Positions 43,474-53,536 are shown, counted from the stretch's first letter. The stretch is DNA of 64,000 nt from Yoonia sp. I 8.24 (GCF_022096995.1 NZ_JACXGQ010000002.1:494872-558871); one strand, 5' to 3'. The notes: generated by a model from the letters alone, not told the origin. Numbers and translations are program-made.

Positions 43474-44306
43474 GCCCGTGCCTTTCTTTGTGCTTCGCCA
43501 GCGGCGGTTGCTTGGCCGTGGGTGAGCCGGGCCATGATCTTGCCCAAGACGACTTCAGATACTTTTGTGAAGCACAGGTAGAACACCAGCAGAGCCAGAA
43601 AATACCACATGCGCCATTCAGGGTGCGGGTAATCAGTGAACCGTGGGCTTTTGAATGCCCCCAATTCGCGGGCCCAATAAACGATGTCTTCGACCCCGAG
43701 TAAGAACAACAAAGGGGTGGCTTTGATCAGGACCATCCAAAGGTTCGACAGGCCGGGCAGGGCAAAGACCCACATCTGTGGCACCAAGATGCGCCAAAAG
43801 GTCTGGCGGCGCGACATGCCATAGGCTTCGGCCGTCTCTAATTGCCCTTTAGGGACCGCCTGCATGGCGCCATACATCACATTGGCCGCAAAGGCCCCAA
43901 AGACGATGGCAAAGGTCAGGACCGCCAAAAAGAACCCGTAGGTTTCATGCACCCATTGCGGTGCGTTGCTGAGCGGCAGTTTGGCGGCGGAGCAGACCAC
44001 AAAATCACTTCCCTGGCGGATGGGTTCATCCCAGTCCAGGCATTTGACGCGGTGGCGTAGGTATTCAAACGCCTGATCTAAGGCGATGACAAAAAACAAG
44101 AAAAACGCGATGTCGGGGATACCACGGACCACCGCGATATAGGTTTTGCCGATCCAGCGCAGCGGCGCGATATGGCTGCGTGCGGCTGCGGCGCCGCCAA
44201 AGCCAAAGGTCAAGGCGACAGGGGCCGTGATGCCGAGCAAAAGCAAGACCGTACCGACCGACCAATACATGCTCATATGCTTGCCCGTGGTCAGGTAACA
44301 CGACAA
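43470..44306 (-). CDS. Polar amino-acid ABC transporter permease (HisQ type)
   Basis: 278 residues from TTG 44306 (GAAAGG 9 nt upstream). Helices at ~12-38, ~55-75, ~125-145, ~180-210 and ~235-255, with EAA loop ETAEAYGMSRRQTFWRILVP. The frame stays open to 44360 and the extra peptide (…CSDPATLERLSWL before SCYLTTGKHM) looks protein-like, so the true start may be an ATT at 44354 or the 5' end may have been lost. Pairs with the permease at 42667. Confidence 0.85.
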   Translation of the reverse strand: MSCYLTTGKHMSMYWSVGTVLLLLGITAPVALTFGFGGAAAARSHIAPLRWIGKTYIAVVRGIPDIAFFLFFVIALDQAFEYLRHRVKCLDWDEPIRQGSDFVVCSAAKLPLSNAPQWVHETYGFFLAVLTFAIVFGAFAANVMYGAMQAVPKGQLETAEAYGMSRRQTFWRILVPQMWVFALPGLSNLWMVLIKATPLLFLLGVEDIVYWARELGAFKSPRFTDYPHPEWRMWYFLALLVFYLCFTKVSEVVLGKIMARLTHGQATAAGEAQRKARA

Positions 44307-44378
44307 CCATGACAGCCTTTCAAGGGTCGCGGGATCGGAACAATAGCTAAAAATGGGAACGGCCTATCTACAAAGATT

Positions 44379-44408
44379 GCCCCAGCCCGAATTGCGCCGG
44401 GCTGGGGC
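44379..44408 (-). terminator. Strong intra-operon hairpin after the binding-protein gene
   Basis: GCCCCAGCCCG / CGGGCTGGGGC, 11-bp perfect stem with an 8-nt loop, 9 bp after the binding-protein stop. No U-run follows. Such structures usually stabilise the upstream mRNA or reduce read-through so that binding protein exceeds permeases. Confidence 0.75.
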
Positions 44409-44417
44409 GAATGTGAC

Positions 44418-45134
44418 TTAGTAAGTCGCGGTTTCTTCACCGAACCATTCGATCAGCAACGCGTTAAGCGAGCCGTCTTCTTTCATCGACGTGATCGCCG
44501 CGTCGAATTTCTCGCGCAGCTCTGTGTCACTTTCACGAATGCCAAGGCCGATTCCGCCGCCCAATGGAACACCTTCGCCGACAAGCATCAGGTCAGGCTC
44601 GTCTGTGTAAGGCAGCAAGAAGTCGAGATCGGCAAACACAGCTTCGGCTTCACCGTTGCGGACCGCCGCGATGGTTTCGTCGCCTGTTGCGAACTCAAGC
44701 AAAGTTGCGCCTGTTTCAGCGACATAACCCGCCTGAATGGTGCTTGTTTGTGCCGCAACAATGCCGGTCAGATCTGCATCTTCGGACAAGGCAACATAAA
44801 CAGATTCTGTTGGCGGGTAGTAGTCTTGGGTAAAGTCGATGACTTCGTCACGCTCATCGGTGATCGACATGCCCGCGATGATCGTGTCGTAGTTGCCGGA
44901 TACAAGGTTCGGGATGATGCTATCCCATTCGTTGGTGACCCATTCACAGGTCAGTTCAGCGCGCGCACAAAGCTCATTGCCAAGATCGATTTCAAAACCG
45001 TCAACTTCGCCGTCGTCGTTGATGAAGTTGTAGGGCGCATATGCGCCTTCGGTGCCCATGCGAACAACGTCGTCGGCCATTGCCATGCCGCCCACAAGGG
45101 CCAGCGCTGTTGTGCTGAGGATTAGGTTTTTCAT
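44418..45134 (-). CDS. Periplasmic amino-acid-binding protein
   Basis: 238 residues, signal peptide ~1-20 (ALVGGMAMADD), SBP_bac_3 fold: EGAYAPYNFINDDGEVDGFE, ELCARAELTCEWV (disulphide-type cysteines), DSIIPNLVSGNYDTIIAGMS. The sequence GFEIDLGNEL fits the lysine/arginine/ornithine- and histidine-binding group. AGGAGA precedes the start. Second gene of the transporter operon. Confidence 0.92.
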   Translation of the reverse strand: MKNLILSTTALALVGGMAMADDVVRMGTEGAYAPYNFINDDGEVDGFEIDLGNELCARAELTCEWVTNEWDSIIPNLVSGNYDTIIAGMSITDERDEVIDFTQDYYPPTESVYVALSEDADLTGIVAAQTSTIQAGYVAETGATLLEFATGDETIAAVRNGEAEAVFADLDFLLPYTDEPDLMLVGEGVPLGGGIGLGIRESDTELREKFDAAITSMKEDGSLNALLIEWFGEETATY

Positions 45135-45155
45135 CAATTCTCTCCTAGTTAGTGT

Positions 45156-45929
45156 TTATGAAACTGTTGCGGACAAAAATCCGCGTAGACGTTCGGTTTT
45201 GGGCTGGCCAAACAAAGTGTCCGGCGGGCCTTCTTCTTCGATTTTGCCGTTGTGCAGGAACACAATATGGTCGCTGACGTCAGCAGCCAAACGCATGTCG
45301 TGGGTTACGATCAGCATGGTGCGCCCTTCGGCGGCCAAGTCTTTGATGACTTTGACAACCTCTTGTTCTAGCTCAGGATCAAGCGCGCTGGTCGGTTCGT
45401 CAAAAAGCAGGGCTTTGGGTTCCATACACAAGGCGCGCGCAATCGCTGCACGCTGTTGTTGGCCGCCAGATAGCTGGGCCGGGTAGGCATCGCATTTGTC
45501 GCCGATCCCGACCTTTTCAAGATATTTGCGCGCACTGGCTTCGACCTCGGCCTTGTCACGTTTAAGGACAGTTACAGGGGCTTCCATGACGTTTTGCAAG
45601 ATCGTCATATGCGCCCAAAGGTTAAACTGCTGAAACACCATCGACAGGTTGGTGCGGATACGGATCATCTGGGCATGGTCTCCGGGGTGACGATTTTCGC
45701 CCGTCCCTTTCCATATCACGGGTTCACCGCAAAACAGGACTTCGCCAGCTTGACTGTCTTCGAGCAGATTGGCGCAGCGCAGCAAGGTTGATTTACCTGA
45801 TCCAGAGGACCCAATCAGAGAGACGACATGCCCGGCGGGTGCGCTGATATCGACGCCGCTGAGGACCTCAAGTTCGCCGTAAGCTTTGTGCAGGTTTTGG
45901 ATTTCGATAACGGGGGCTTGGTCGGTCAC
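45156..45929 (-). CDS. Polar amino-acid ABC transporter ATPase (HisP/GlnQ type)
   Basis: 257 residues. Walker A GSSGSGKST (~39-47), Q-loop FQQFNLW (~100), signature LSGGQQQR (~158), Walker B ALLFDEPTSALDPE (~178-191), H-loop VTHDM. The insertion KGTGENRHPGDHAQMIRIR is typical of HisP-like proteins. First gene of the transporter operon; 21 bp to the binding-protein start. Confidence 0.93.
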   Translation of the reverse strand: MTDQAPVIEIQNLHKAYGELEVLSGVDISAPAGHVVSLIGSSGSGKSTLLRCANLLEDSQAGEVLFCGEPVIWKGTGENRHPGDHAQMIRIRTNLSMVFQQFNLWAHMTILQNVMEAPVTVLKRDKAEVEASARKYLEKVGIGDKCDAYPAQLSGGQQQRAAIARALCMEPKALLFDEPTSALDPELEQEVVKVIKDLAAEGRTMLIVTHDMRLAADVSDHIVFLHNGKIEEEGPPDTLFGQPKTERLRGFLSATVS

Positions 45930-46064
45930 GATGGGTCGCTTTGCATTGAGTTGCCGAGATTAGGGCCTAATTCACGACCATTTGCAACGGGCGCGTCGCA
46001 TCAAATGCCGTTTTGTGCGGCAACTGCCTGACTGATAGGCGATTTGCAGAAGGGCTGGGCAATC

Positions 46065-46502
46065 CTAGGCTGGGGTAACGCGCAGGCGTGCGGCGTTGCT
46101 GTCTTTGTCGGACACGCCGAGCAGCGAGGCGATCATGCGCATGTTGCTATCTTCTGCATTGTCACGTTCCCCATCGGCCATCACTACGGCCCACATAGCT
46201 TCGATCACGCCGACACGGTGATCTAGATCGACGGCATCTTTGATTGCGCGCGTAAAGCGCACAGTGTCGGGCGCCTTTGCTTCAAAAGCTTCGCATTCAA
46301 GGCGCAGGGCTTTTGTTGCCTCATCTGATAATCCAAAACGCGCCGCCAAGGTAGCGTCAATTTGCGCGATTTCTTCGGGGGCGTAGTCACCATCGGCACG
46401 GGCGAGACGGACAAGCAAAGCTCCCAGCGCAAGGCGCGCATCAGAATCAGATTGCGGGGCGGGTGCGGGGGCGGTCAAACGCTGCAGGAACTTCGAAATC
46501 AT
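46065..46502 (-). CDS. TerB-like helical protein
   Basis: 145 residues. After a Pro/Ala-rich linker (APAPAPQSD), the TerB domain shows ALGALLVRLARADGDYAPEE (~27-46) and VIEAMWAVVMADGERDNAED (~98-117), with acidic helix-loop positions as in tellurite-resistance TerB. Function in organisms without a ter operon is unknown. Last gene of the leftward row secG-pyrG-rlmJ. Confidence 0.82.
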   Translation of the reverse strand: MISKFLQRLTAPAPAPQSDSDARLALGALLVRLARADGDYAPEEIAQIDATLAARFGLSDEATKALRLECEAFEAKAPDTVRFTRAIKDAVDLDHRVGVIEAMWAVVMADGERDNAEDSNMRMIASLLGVSDKDSNAARLRVTPA

Positions 46503-46537
46503 AACTTACCTTAGCTGAGTTATTGGGGGCTGCACAG

Positions 46538-47326
46538 TCAAACTGACTTCAGGTTTTTGTGAAACAGCGCTTTGAGACGCCCGGATTCTTCGGCAAACCC
46601 GTAAGGTGCATTCACCACGAACAGACCTGATCCAACCATACGGTGACCGGGACGGGCAGGGGGAAACGCAACTTCGGAAACAAGCCCATCTGGGATAGCG
46701 GATTTGAGCGCCTTAATCATTGGTACATGCGGCCCATCCGTCAAAATCGGATACCAAAGCATGATCACCCCAACGCCCCATTTGCGATGAATTTTCGCGA
46801 TGGTATCAGGGATCGTATCGTAATCTGATTTCACCTCGAACGAGGGGTCAATCAGCAACATCCCCCTGCGTGGGTCAGGTGGGCAAAGCGACAAGGCCAT
46901 TTCCCATCCATCGCGCTGGCGGTAAATCCCACCGTAAGGACCCATCGCGGACTTGAGCGCAGCAAATTCCTGCGGGTGCAGTTCTGATAGGTGGATATCA
47001 TCCATCGGCCGCAGGCTTTCTGCCGCGACAAGCGGTGAGCCGGGATAGGCGGTCGCCCCATGTTTGGCGCGAATCCGGTCCAAGACCTGCGCATAAGGAT
47101 GATCGCGTGCAAACCAACCTTCGGCAATTGTGATGCCTTTGGCCGCTTCGCCCGTTTTCACGGCCGCTTCATCGGTTGTATCGTACAATCCGCGCCCCGC
47201 GTGGGTTTCAAGATAGCTGAGCGGCTTATCCTTGCGGGTCATATAGGCCAACGACCACGCAAGCAGCGCGTGCTTGTGCACATCCGCCAGATTGCCCGCG
47301 TGATAGCCGTGTTGATACGACAGCAT
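46538..47326 (-). CDS. rlmJ: 23S rRNA (adenine-2030-N6) methyltransferase
   Basis: 262 residues; starts MLSYQHGYHAGNLADVHKHA, the RlmJ hallmark, followed by YLETHAGRGLYD (SAM site) and LLIDPSFEVKSDYD. The catalytic motif is DPSF where N6-adenine methyltransferases mostly have DPPY/F. Methylates A2030 in the large rRNA (E. coli numbering). 15 bp after pyrG, probably one transcript. Confidence 0.92.
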   Translation of the reverse strand: MLSYQHGYHAGNLADVHKHALLAWSLAYMTRKDKPLSYLETHAGRGLYDTTDEAAVKTGEAAKGITIAEGWFARDHPYAQVLDRIRAKHGATAYPGSPLVAAESLRPMDDIHLSELHPQEFAALKSAMGPYGGIYRQRDGWEMALSLCPPDPRRGMLLIDPSFEVKSDYDTIPDTIAKIHRKWGVGVIMLWYPILTDGPHVPMIKALKSAIPDGLVSEVAFPPARPGHRMVGSGLFVVNAPYGFAEESGRLKALFHKNLKSV

Positions 47327-47341
47327 CAGTTCGGTTTCCGA

Positions 47342-48985
47342 TTAGACAAGGCGCGATACCTCGACCGCGGCGCGCACAAAATCGGCGAACAGCGGGTGCG
47401 GGGCAAATGGTTTTGATTTCAGTTCGGGGTGGAATTGCACGCCGATAAACCACGGGTGGTCTTTCCATTCCACGATTTCGGGCAGCTTTCCGTCTGGTGA
47501 CATGCCAGAGAACTGCAAACCCACCTTTTCAAGCGCGTCGCGATATTTCGTGTCTACCTCATAACGGTGACGGTGGCGTTCTTCGATGGCCGTGTCGCCG
47601 TAGATTTGCGCGACATGCGATCCTTCGGTCAGGGTCGCGTTATAGGCGCCTAGGCGCATGGTGCCACCTTTGTCGTCACCTGCTTTGCGGGCGACGGTGT
47701 GATTGCCTTGGACCCATTCCTTAAGGTGGTAAACGACGGGTTCAAACCGTTTTTTGCCTGCCTCATGGTCAAACTCTTCGGATCCGGCCTTTTCCATGCC
47801 TGCGACATTACGCGCGGCCTCAACCACAGCCATTTGCATGCCCAGACAGATCCCAAGATAAGGGATTTTCTTTTCACGGGCGAATTGTGCAGCTTTGATT
47901 TTGCCTTCGGTGCCGCGTTCGCCAAATCCGCCGGGCACAAGGATCGCGTGGAACCCTTCAAGATATGGTGTCGCGTCACCCTCATCAAAGAGTTCAGCAT
48001 CCACCCATTCGATTTTGACCTTCACACGGTTGGCCATGCCGCCGTGGGTCAGTGCCTCTGCAATTGATTTATAGGCGTCCTCTAGCTGCGTGTACTTGCC
48101 AACAATCGCGATTTTGACCTTGCCGTCCGGGTTGTGGATACGGTCATAAACATCGTGCCACACATCCAATTTCGGACCGGGCGCAGGCGAAATATCAAAC
48201 GCATCCAAAACCGCCTGATCAAGCCCTTGTTCATGATAGGCCAGCGGGGCCTCGTAAATGGATTTCAGATCATAGGCCGCAACGACGCATTCTTTGCGCA
48301 CATTACAGAACAGCGCAATTTTTTCGCGTTCTTTTTCCGGAATCGGATGTTCAGAACGGCAGACCAACACATCGGGCGCGATGCCGATGGATTGCAGTTC
48401 TTTGACGCTGTGTTGCGTCGGCTTTGTCTTTAGTTCGCCGCTGGCCGCAAGATAGGGCAGCAGGGTCAGGTGCATGAAAATACATTGTCCGCGCGGCTTG
48501 TCGTGGCTGAACTGGCGAATGGCCTCAAAGAAGGGCAACCCTTCGATATCGCCCACAGTGCCGCCGATCTCACAGAGCATGAAATCAACTTCGTCTTCGC
48601 CGACGCTTAAGAATTCTTTGATCTCATTGGTGACATGCGGAACGACCTGAATCGTTTTGCCCAGATAGTCGCCGCGTCGCTCTTTTTCGAGAACGTTAGA
48701 GTAAATCCGGCCCGAACTAACCGAATCTGTATTACGTGCGGGCACGCCCGTGAAACGTTCATAATGACCAAGGTCGAGATCCGTTTCGGCGCCATCGTCA
48801 GTCACAAAAACTTCGCCATGCTCAAACGGTGACATCGTGCCTGGATCAACGTTCAGATAAGGGTCAAGCTTGCGCAAACGCACAGAAAACCCGCGGGCTT
48901 GTAAAAGCGACCCAAGCGCTGCCGACGCGAGCCCTTTGCCAAGCGACGAAACTACGCCACCGGTAATAAAAATATAGCGCGCCAT
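47342..48985 (-). CDS. pyrG: CTP synthase
   Basis: 547 residues, full length. Synthetase domain: [20 protein letters not shown] (P-loop), [32 protein letters not shown]. Glutaminase domain: [21 protein letters not shown] with nucleophile Cys, and GVQFHPE near the end. Makes CTP from UTP, glutamine and ATP. Lies in the row secG - pyrG - rlmJ; 158 bp without a gene separate it from secG. Confidence 0.97.
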   Translation of the reverse strand: MARYIFITGGVVSSLGKGLASAALGSLLQARGFSVRLRKLDPYLNVDPGTMSPFEHGEVFVTDDGAETDLDLGHYERFTGVPARNTDSVSSGRIYSNVLEKERRGDYLGKTIQVVPHVTNEIKEFLSVGEDEVDFMLCEIGGTVGDIEGLPFFEAIRQFSHDKPRGQCIFMHLTLLPYLAASGELKTKPTQHSVKELQSIGIAPDVLVCRSEHPIPEKEREKIALFCNVRKECVVAAYDLKSIYEAPLAYHEQGLDQAVLDAFDISPAPGPKLDVWHDVYDRIHNPDGKVKIAIVGKYTQLEDAYKSIAEALTHGGMANRVKVKIEWVDAELFDEGDATPYLEGFHAILVPGGFGERGTEGKIKAAQFAREKKIPYLGICLGMQMAVVEAARNVAGMEKAGSEEFDHEAGKKRFEPVVYHLKEWVQGNHTVARKAGDDKGGTMRLGAYNATLTEGSHVAQIYGDTAIEERHRHRYEVDTKYRDALEKVGLQFSGMSPDGKLPEIVEWKDHPWFIGVQFHPELKSKPFAPHPLFADFVRAAVEVSRLV

Positions 48986-49143
48986 ATGCAGGAGACCCCC
49001 GTGAAAACTTACATTATTGCAGGAAAACGAACGTCAAAATTCGCACCATCACGGGATTTAACTCTTACCCGAAAAGGAAACGAAGCGCAACCGCTGACGC
49101 TAGATCATGTTGCCGAACGTTTCAGCCCGGCAATCTATTGTGG

Positions 49144-49497
49144 TTAATCGGCTGAAGGAATCAACGGCGCGTCATCGTTTGACGGCGGCAGCAGGCTTTC
49201 ACCTAGGTCCGGCACAGTTGTTTCTTCGGTCGCTTCTGTGTCGACCCGGTCAACGACAGATGAATTTGCGGAATTGCTTGCCGAAATCAATGTCAGTGCA
49301 ATGGATGTGCAGATAAACGCAATCGCCAAAATCCATGTGACTTTGCTCATCGCTGTGGGGGCAGGGCGACCGCCAGTTGCGCCGCCACCGCCACCGCCAC
49401 CCATACCAAGGCCGCCACCTTCGGACCGCTGCAATAGAACAGTGCCAATCAGGCTCAGAGCCAGAATCAGGTGGATGACAAGGACGACATTTTCCAT
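49144..49497 (-). CDS. secG: Preprotein translocase subunit SecG
   Basis: 117 residues with two helices (VLVIHLILALSLIGTVLLQ and TWILAIAFICTSIALTLIS) linked by a cytoplasmic loop RSEGGGLGMGGGGG typical of SecG. The acidic Thr/Glu/Pro tail after residue ~80 is longer than in E. coli. Inner-membrane partner of SecYE. Confidence 0.93.
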   Translation of the reverse strand: MENVVLVIHLILALSLIGTVLLQRSEGGGLGMGGGGGGGATGGRPAPTAMSKVTWILAIAFICTSIALTLISASNSANSSVVDRVDTEATEETTVPDLGESLLPPSNDDAPLIPSAD

Positions 49498-49574
49498 AAA
49501 GGAGCCTTTCGGGCGTACGTGAACACGCGGTATCTAAAAGCTGCGGGCCGCTGCTGCAACCCCTGAATACCAGC

Positions 49575-49970
49575 TTATTCGTCTAGATCGTCCACATCTG
49601 TTTGCCCAGTCAGGCGCCGACGCACGATTGACCAGCTTAAGCCCACGGCCAAAACGATCGAAAGCGCCACGATCGCGATCCAAGTATTCAATGTCGGATT
49701 GTCCAAGCTAATCAGCCCCTGATCATACATCACCCAAAGCAATGTCGCGACAACCGCAAGAATCAAAATCATCCCGAAAACCCCGATAGATCGGAGCGTC
49801 GCGCGCAGATAAATGATGTAGCCCACGAATAAGATCAGCCCAAATAGCACCGTGAGAGATAGGCTGGTGTCATAGTTTGTCATGCTCCAATGGACAAAAT
49901 TCCACTGGGTCGGGTTATAAGTGGCCGCAAGCAGTCCAAATGCGAAAATCCAGCGTATGATAAAGCCCAT
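49575..49970 (-). CDS. DUF6524 membrane protein
   Basis: 131 residues with four helices (MGFIIRWIFAFGLLAATYNP, TVLFGLILFVGYIIYL, VFGMILILAVVATLLWVMY, IAIVALSIVLAVGLSWSIV) and an acidic end (DVDDLDE). FGLLAATYNPTQWNFVHW is typical of the family. Role unknown. Divergent from purA, upstream of secG. Confidence 0.8.
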   Translation of the reverse strand: MGFIIRWIFAFGLLAATYNPTQWNFVHWSMTNYDTSLSLTVLFGLILFVGYIIYLRATLRSIGVFGMILILAVVATLLWVMYDQGLISLDNPTLNTWIAIVALSIVLAVGLSWSIVRRRLTGQTDVDDLDE

Positions 49971-50108
49971 TTGTGCCTCTTTGTATAAATTTCGGCCAAC
50001 AATGCCGTTCTGATTACGTGCTGTCTAGCAGATAGGCGTAAATTTGCGGTTCCCCATATGGGCTTGCAACGATATAGGGGGCACGAAGTTCAAAAAGGAC
50101 GTATTCTT

Positions 50109-51401
50109 ATGGCAAATGTGGTTGTTGTTGGTGCCCAGTGGGGCGATGAAGGCAAAGGCAAAATCGTTGACTGGCTTTCAGAGCGGGCCGACGTCATTGC
50201 GCGCTTTCAAGGCGGGCACAACGCGGGTCACACTTTGGTTGTTGATGGCGAGGTCTATAAACTACACGCGCTTCCTTCTGGTGTTGTGCGCGGTGGTAAG
50301 CTGTCGGTGATCGGCAACGGTGTTGTGCTGGACCCTTGGCATCTGCTGAAAGAAATCGAAACGATCCGCGCACAGGGCGTGTCCATTACCCCAGAAACAC
50401 TGATGATCGCCGAAAATACGCCGCTGATCCTGCCGTTCCACGGGGAATTGGATCGCGCGCGCGAAAATCAAAATTCGGTTGCGAAAATTGGCACAACGGG
50501 GCGCGGTATCGGTCCCTGTTATGAAGACAAGGTTGGCCGCCGCGTAATCCGTGTTGCCGATTTGGCTGATGCGGCGACGTTGGAATTGCGGCTTGATCGG
50601 GCCTTGGTGCACCATGATGCATTGCGCCGTGGGCTTGGACTTGATCCAATTGACCGCGACGGCATTCTTGCGCAACTGCGTGAAGTTGCAGCAGAAATTC
50701 TGCAATATGCGGCGCCGGTGTGGAAGGTGCTGAACGAAAAACGCAAAGCCGGAAAGCGCATCTTGTTTGAGGGTGCGCAGGGTGCGCTTTTGGATATTGA
50801 TTTTGGGACCTATCCGTTTGTGACCTCATCCAATGTCATCGCTGGCCAAGCCGCCACGGGCGTGGGTGTCGGGCCAGGCGCAATTGATTTTGTGCTTGGT
50901 ATCGTCAAAGCCTACACCACCCGCGTCGGCGAAGGCCCTTTCCCAACAGAGCTGGACGATGCCGATGGGCAGCGTCTTGGTGAGCGTGGCCATGAATTTG
51001 GCACCACAACAGGCCGCAAGCGCCGCTGCGGCTGGTTTGATGCCTGCCTTGTCCGCCAGACATGCGCGACATCGGGCGTGTCGGGGATCTCCTTGACCAA
51101 ACTCGACGTGCTTGATGGGTTTGAAACGCTGAAAATTTGCGTGGGCTACGAGCTTGACGGTAAGTCTTTGGATTACCTGCCGACTGCCGCCGATGAACAG
51201 GCGCGCTGTACCCCGGTCTACGAAGAAATTGATGGCTGGTCCGAATCGACAGAGGGCGCGCGCTCTTGGGCGGATCTTCCCGCGCAGGCGATCAAATACG
51301 TGCGCCGCATCGAAGAGCTGATCGAATGCCCGGTGGCGCTGGTATCCACATCGCCGGAACGCGAAGACACCATCCTTGTCACCGACCCGTTCGCAGACTG
51401 A
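50109..51401 (+). CDS. purA: Adenylosuccinate synthetase
   Basis: 430 residues from ATG 50109 (AAGGA 9 nt upstream). [16 protein letters not shown] is the GTP/IMP site at the N-terminus, [11 protein letters not shown] and [13 protein letters not shown] follow, and the C-terminal part has [12 protein letters not shown] and [10 protein letters not shown]. First committed step of AMP synthesis from IMP. Stop overlaps the next start by 1 bp (TGATG). Confidence 0.97.
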   Translation: MANVVVVGAQWGDEGKGKIVDWLSERADVIARFQGGHNAGHTLVVDGEVYKLHALPSGVVRGGKLSVIGNGVVLDPWHLLKEIETIRAQGVSITPETLMIAENTPLILPFHGELDRARENQNSVAKIGTTGRGIGPCYEDKVGRRVIRVADLADAATLELRLDRALVHHDALRRGLGLDPIDRDGILAQLREVAAEILQYAAPVWKVLNEKRKAGKRILFEGAQGALLDIDFGTYPFVTSSNVIAGQAATGVGVGPGAIDFVLGIVKAYTTRVGEGPFPTELDDADGQRLGERGHEFGTTTGRKRRCGWFDACLVRQTCATSGVSGISLTKLDVLDGFETLKICVGYELDGKSLDYLPTAADEQARCTPVYEEIDGWSESTEGARSWADLPAQAIKYVRRIEELIECPVALVSTSPEREDTILVTDPFAD

Positions 51402-51616
51402 TGGCGGTGGGATATAAAGCCCGCAAACGGCTCGCGCTGTTTATTCTGGTGGTCGGGCTGCCCGCCTATATCGTGCTGGCGGTCACTATGATGGGGATCG
51501 CGCCGGGGTTCTCAAAGCCGATTGAGCTACTGATCTATGTGATGCTTGGCGTGGCGTGGATATTCCCCGTCAAATGGGTGTTCAAAGGGATCGGGCAATC
51601 TGATCCGGATGCATGA
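51401..51616 (+). CDS. DUF2842 membrane protein
   Basis: 71 residues with two helices (RLALFILVVGLPAYIVLAVT and IELLIYVMLGVAWIFPVKW). Translationally coupled to purA by a TGATG overlap. PVKWVFKGIG is the usual end of DUF2842 proteins, which have no known function. Confidence 0.82.
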   Translation: MAVGYKARKRLALFILVVGLPAYIVLAVTMMGIAPGFSKPIELLIYVMLGVAWIFPVKWVFKGIGQSDPDA

Positions 51617-51620
51617 AAAT

Positions 51621-51653
51621 AAAAAAGGCGCGGGATAATCCCCGCGCCTTTTT
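51621..51653. terminator. Bidirectional terminator between DUF2842 and acidic protein genes
   Basis: AAAAAGGCGCGGG / CCCGCGCCTTTTT, ~13-bp stem with a short loop and A/T tracts on both sides, placed between convergent genes. Confidence 0.87.
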
Positions 51654-51672
51654 GTGTACTAGGTCCTGTTAC

Positions 51673-53415
51673 TTAGGTGCCGCTGGGCCGAAACCGTGTG
51701 CTTTCAGCGACTTGGAAGCGCCCGTTGTTCAATTTCACGATCTTGTTTTGGCGCAGCAGGCGGCCAAATTGACGCAAACCGTCTTCGCGGCTCACCTCTT
51801 CTTGCGACGCGCTTTGCACTTTCTTCATAACTTGCGGGCGCGAGAAATCATCGTCGCCTTCAACATAGGCGATATAAGCGGCAGCCGCTTCGAGCAGATC
51901 AGCCAATTCTGTTGCGCCTTGTTCGGCCGCGAATTCGGCAAACCCACCAGATGTGGGAGCCATGTTTTCTTCTACCTTGGCTGCGATCTGACGTAACCGC
52001 TCGGCCGCGGCGTCCGTTGGCGCGTCGGGTGTGGCTGATGGGACCAATTGCAATGGTGCCGGGGCGGCCGGTTTTTCTTCGGCATCATGTGCACCAAGAT
52101 CTTCGCGGAACGCGTTGTCTTTTGCATCAGCCGGGCTGTCATCGCCAAGTTCGCGCGCGGCTTCGGTTGCCGCAACAGCCGCCTTAAGCTGCGCAAATGC
52201 GTCGCGGTGGCGGCGGCCCTCTGGCGCGTTGAGATGCTCGTCGGTTTGGTTCAGGATGCGGGTAAACGCAGTTTCAGGGCTATCGGGGAGGTCAGCGCTT
52301 TTGGGGCGTGTCGCGTCGCGGGCTTCGATTTCGCGGGTGACTTCGCTCAATTCAGCTGACAGATCAAACGAATCCTCGTCCTCCTCGGCTTCGTCTTCTT
52401 CAAATTCTTCGGGCGCGTCTTCGTCAATTTGCGGGGCCGCTGTTAGAACCAGCGGATCATGGGCGACGTCTTCTTGTGCATCGTCATCCATTTCTTCGTC
52501 TGCGGCTTCGGCGGAAACATCGGCTTCTAAAAAGACCTCGTCGTCTTCGTCGACTTCAACTTCGTCATCTGCGGCGGCAAATTCTTCCACTGCATCTGGC
52601 TCTTCGCCATCTGCATTCTCTTCTTCGTCCTGCGCAGCGAGCTCTGCGTTGCGCTTGGCAAGGTCAGCAAGCCGCTGCGCCAACGGGTTCACTACGGGTG
52701 CATCATCGCCATCATCTTCGTCATCGCTCTCAACGTCATCATCCATTGCGACCGGGGCAGAGGGGGCTTGCACGTGGCCACGGCCGACAACGGCGCGAAT
52801 GCGCTGAAGCTTCGCGGCAATGCTTTCTTCCTCTTCATCGTCAACTTCGTCGACCACTACGGTTTCGACAGTTTCAGCGGCAAGCGGCGCGTCGTCATCA
52901 AGCTCTTCTAGGTCTTCGACGTAATCATCCGATTCCGCGATGTTGCCAAAGTCATCGTCATCAAAGGCTTCGTCATCTTCGGCGACATCGGCGTCACTTA
53001 GACCAATGGGATCGTCTTCATCGTCATCTTCTTCAAAGACGTTTTCCGGTGTGTCATCGACATCATCGACATCATCGACGGCAACGTTTTCAATTTCTTC
53101 AGCAACCTCGCCATCGTCTTGATCATCGTCCTCGGCAACCAAATCCACATCTTCTTCGTCATCAGCTGCGCGTAGGGTGATATTTTGACCTTCGCCTGCG
53201 ATTTCGATATCGGTGCCTGCTTGTTCTGCAGTTAGCAGCGCGAGCGTTTCCATGTCAGGCGCTTGCGGTTCGACATCCATGAAACGGTCATGGCCGGCGA
53301 GGTCGTGAAAATAGGAAACGACAGTTTTCATCGTCTCAACAGAATCTTCAAAACCTTCAAGCCGGCAGGAAAATGTACCGTAGGCGACGTCTAAAATCTG
53401 CGTACTCTTTGTCAT
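51673..53415 (-). CDS. Large acidic, mostly disordered protein
   Basis: 580 residues. A folded N-terminus (~1-75, FSCRLEGFEDSVETMKTVVS) and C-terminus (~470-580: FAEFAAEQGATELADLLEAA, DGLRQFGRLLRQNKIVKLNN) enclose ~300 residues dominated by Asp and Glu, with repeats such as DDVDDVDD and EEDDDEDD. C-terminal segments look like helical protein-interaction domains. It is sometimes annotated as chemotaxis-related in this bacterial group, but I see no CheA motifs. No signal peptide; cytoplasmic. Single gene, divergent from thiamine diphosphokinase. Confidence 0.8.
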   Translation of the reverse strand: MTKSTQILDVAYGTFSCRLEGFEDSVETMKTVVSYFHDLAGHDRFMDVEPQAPDMETLALLTAEQAGTDIEIAGEGQNITLRAADDEEDVDLVAEDDDQDDGEVAEEIENVAVDDVDDVDDTPENVFEEDDDEDDPIGLSDADVAEDDEAFDDDDFGNIAESDDYVEDLEELDDDAPLAAETVETVVVDEVDDEEEESIAAKLQRIRAVVGRGHVQAPSAPVAMDDDVESDDEDDGDDAPVVNPLAQRLADLAKRNAELAAQDEEENADGEEPDAVEEFAAADDEVEVDEDDEVFLEADVSAEAADEEMDDDAQEDVAHDPLVLTAAPQIDEDAPEEFEEDEAEEDEDSFDLSAELSEVTREIEARDATRPKSADLPDSPETAFTRILNQTDEHLNAPEGRRHRDAFAQLKAAVAATEAARELGDDSPADAKDNAFREDLGAHDAEEKPAAPAPLQLVPSATPDAPTDAAAERLRQIAAKVEENMAPTSGGFAEFAAEQGATELADLLEAAAAYIAYVEGDDDFSRPQVMKKVQSASQEEVSREDGLRQFGRLLRQNKIVKLNNGRFQVAESTRFRPSGT

Positions 53416-53536
53416 GGGTAAAGCGCTTTCTTCGATTTTCGGAGTCCGTTTGCTCGGCGGACGAGTGTTCTTATTTAGATTTACGTTGCGGTGACATTCA
53501 GGATCATTTTATGTCCCTTTTAGGGAATGTTTGTGA

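Noticed and set aside
52031..53180. Long rightward frames rich in Ser or in Arg/His
   Set aside because: They are antisense to the Asp/Glu-rich coding sequence; the low-complexity codons keep the other strand open by chance.
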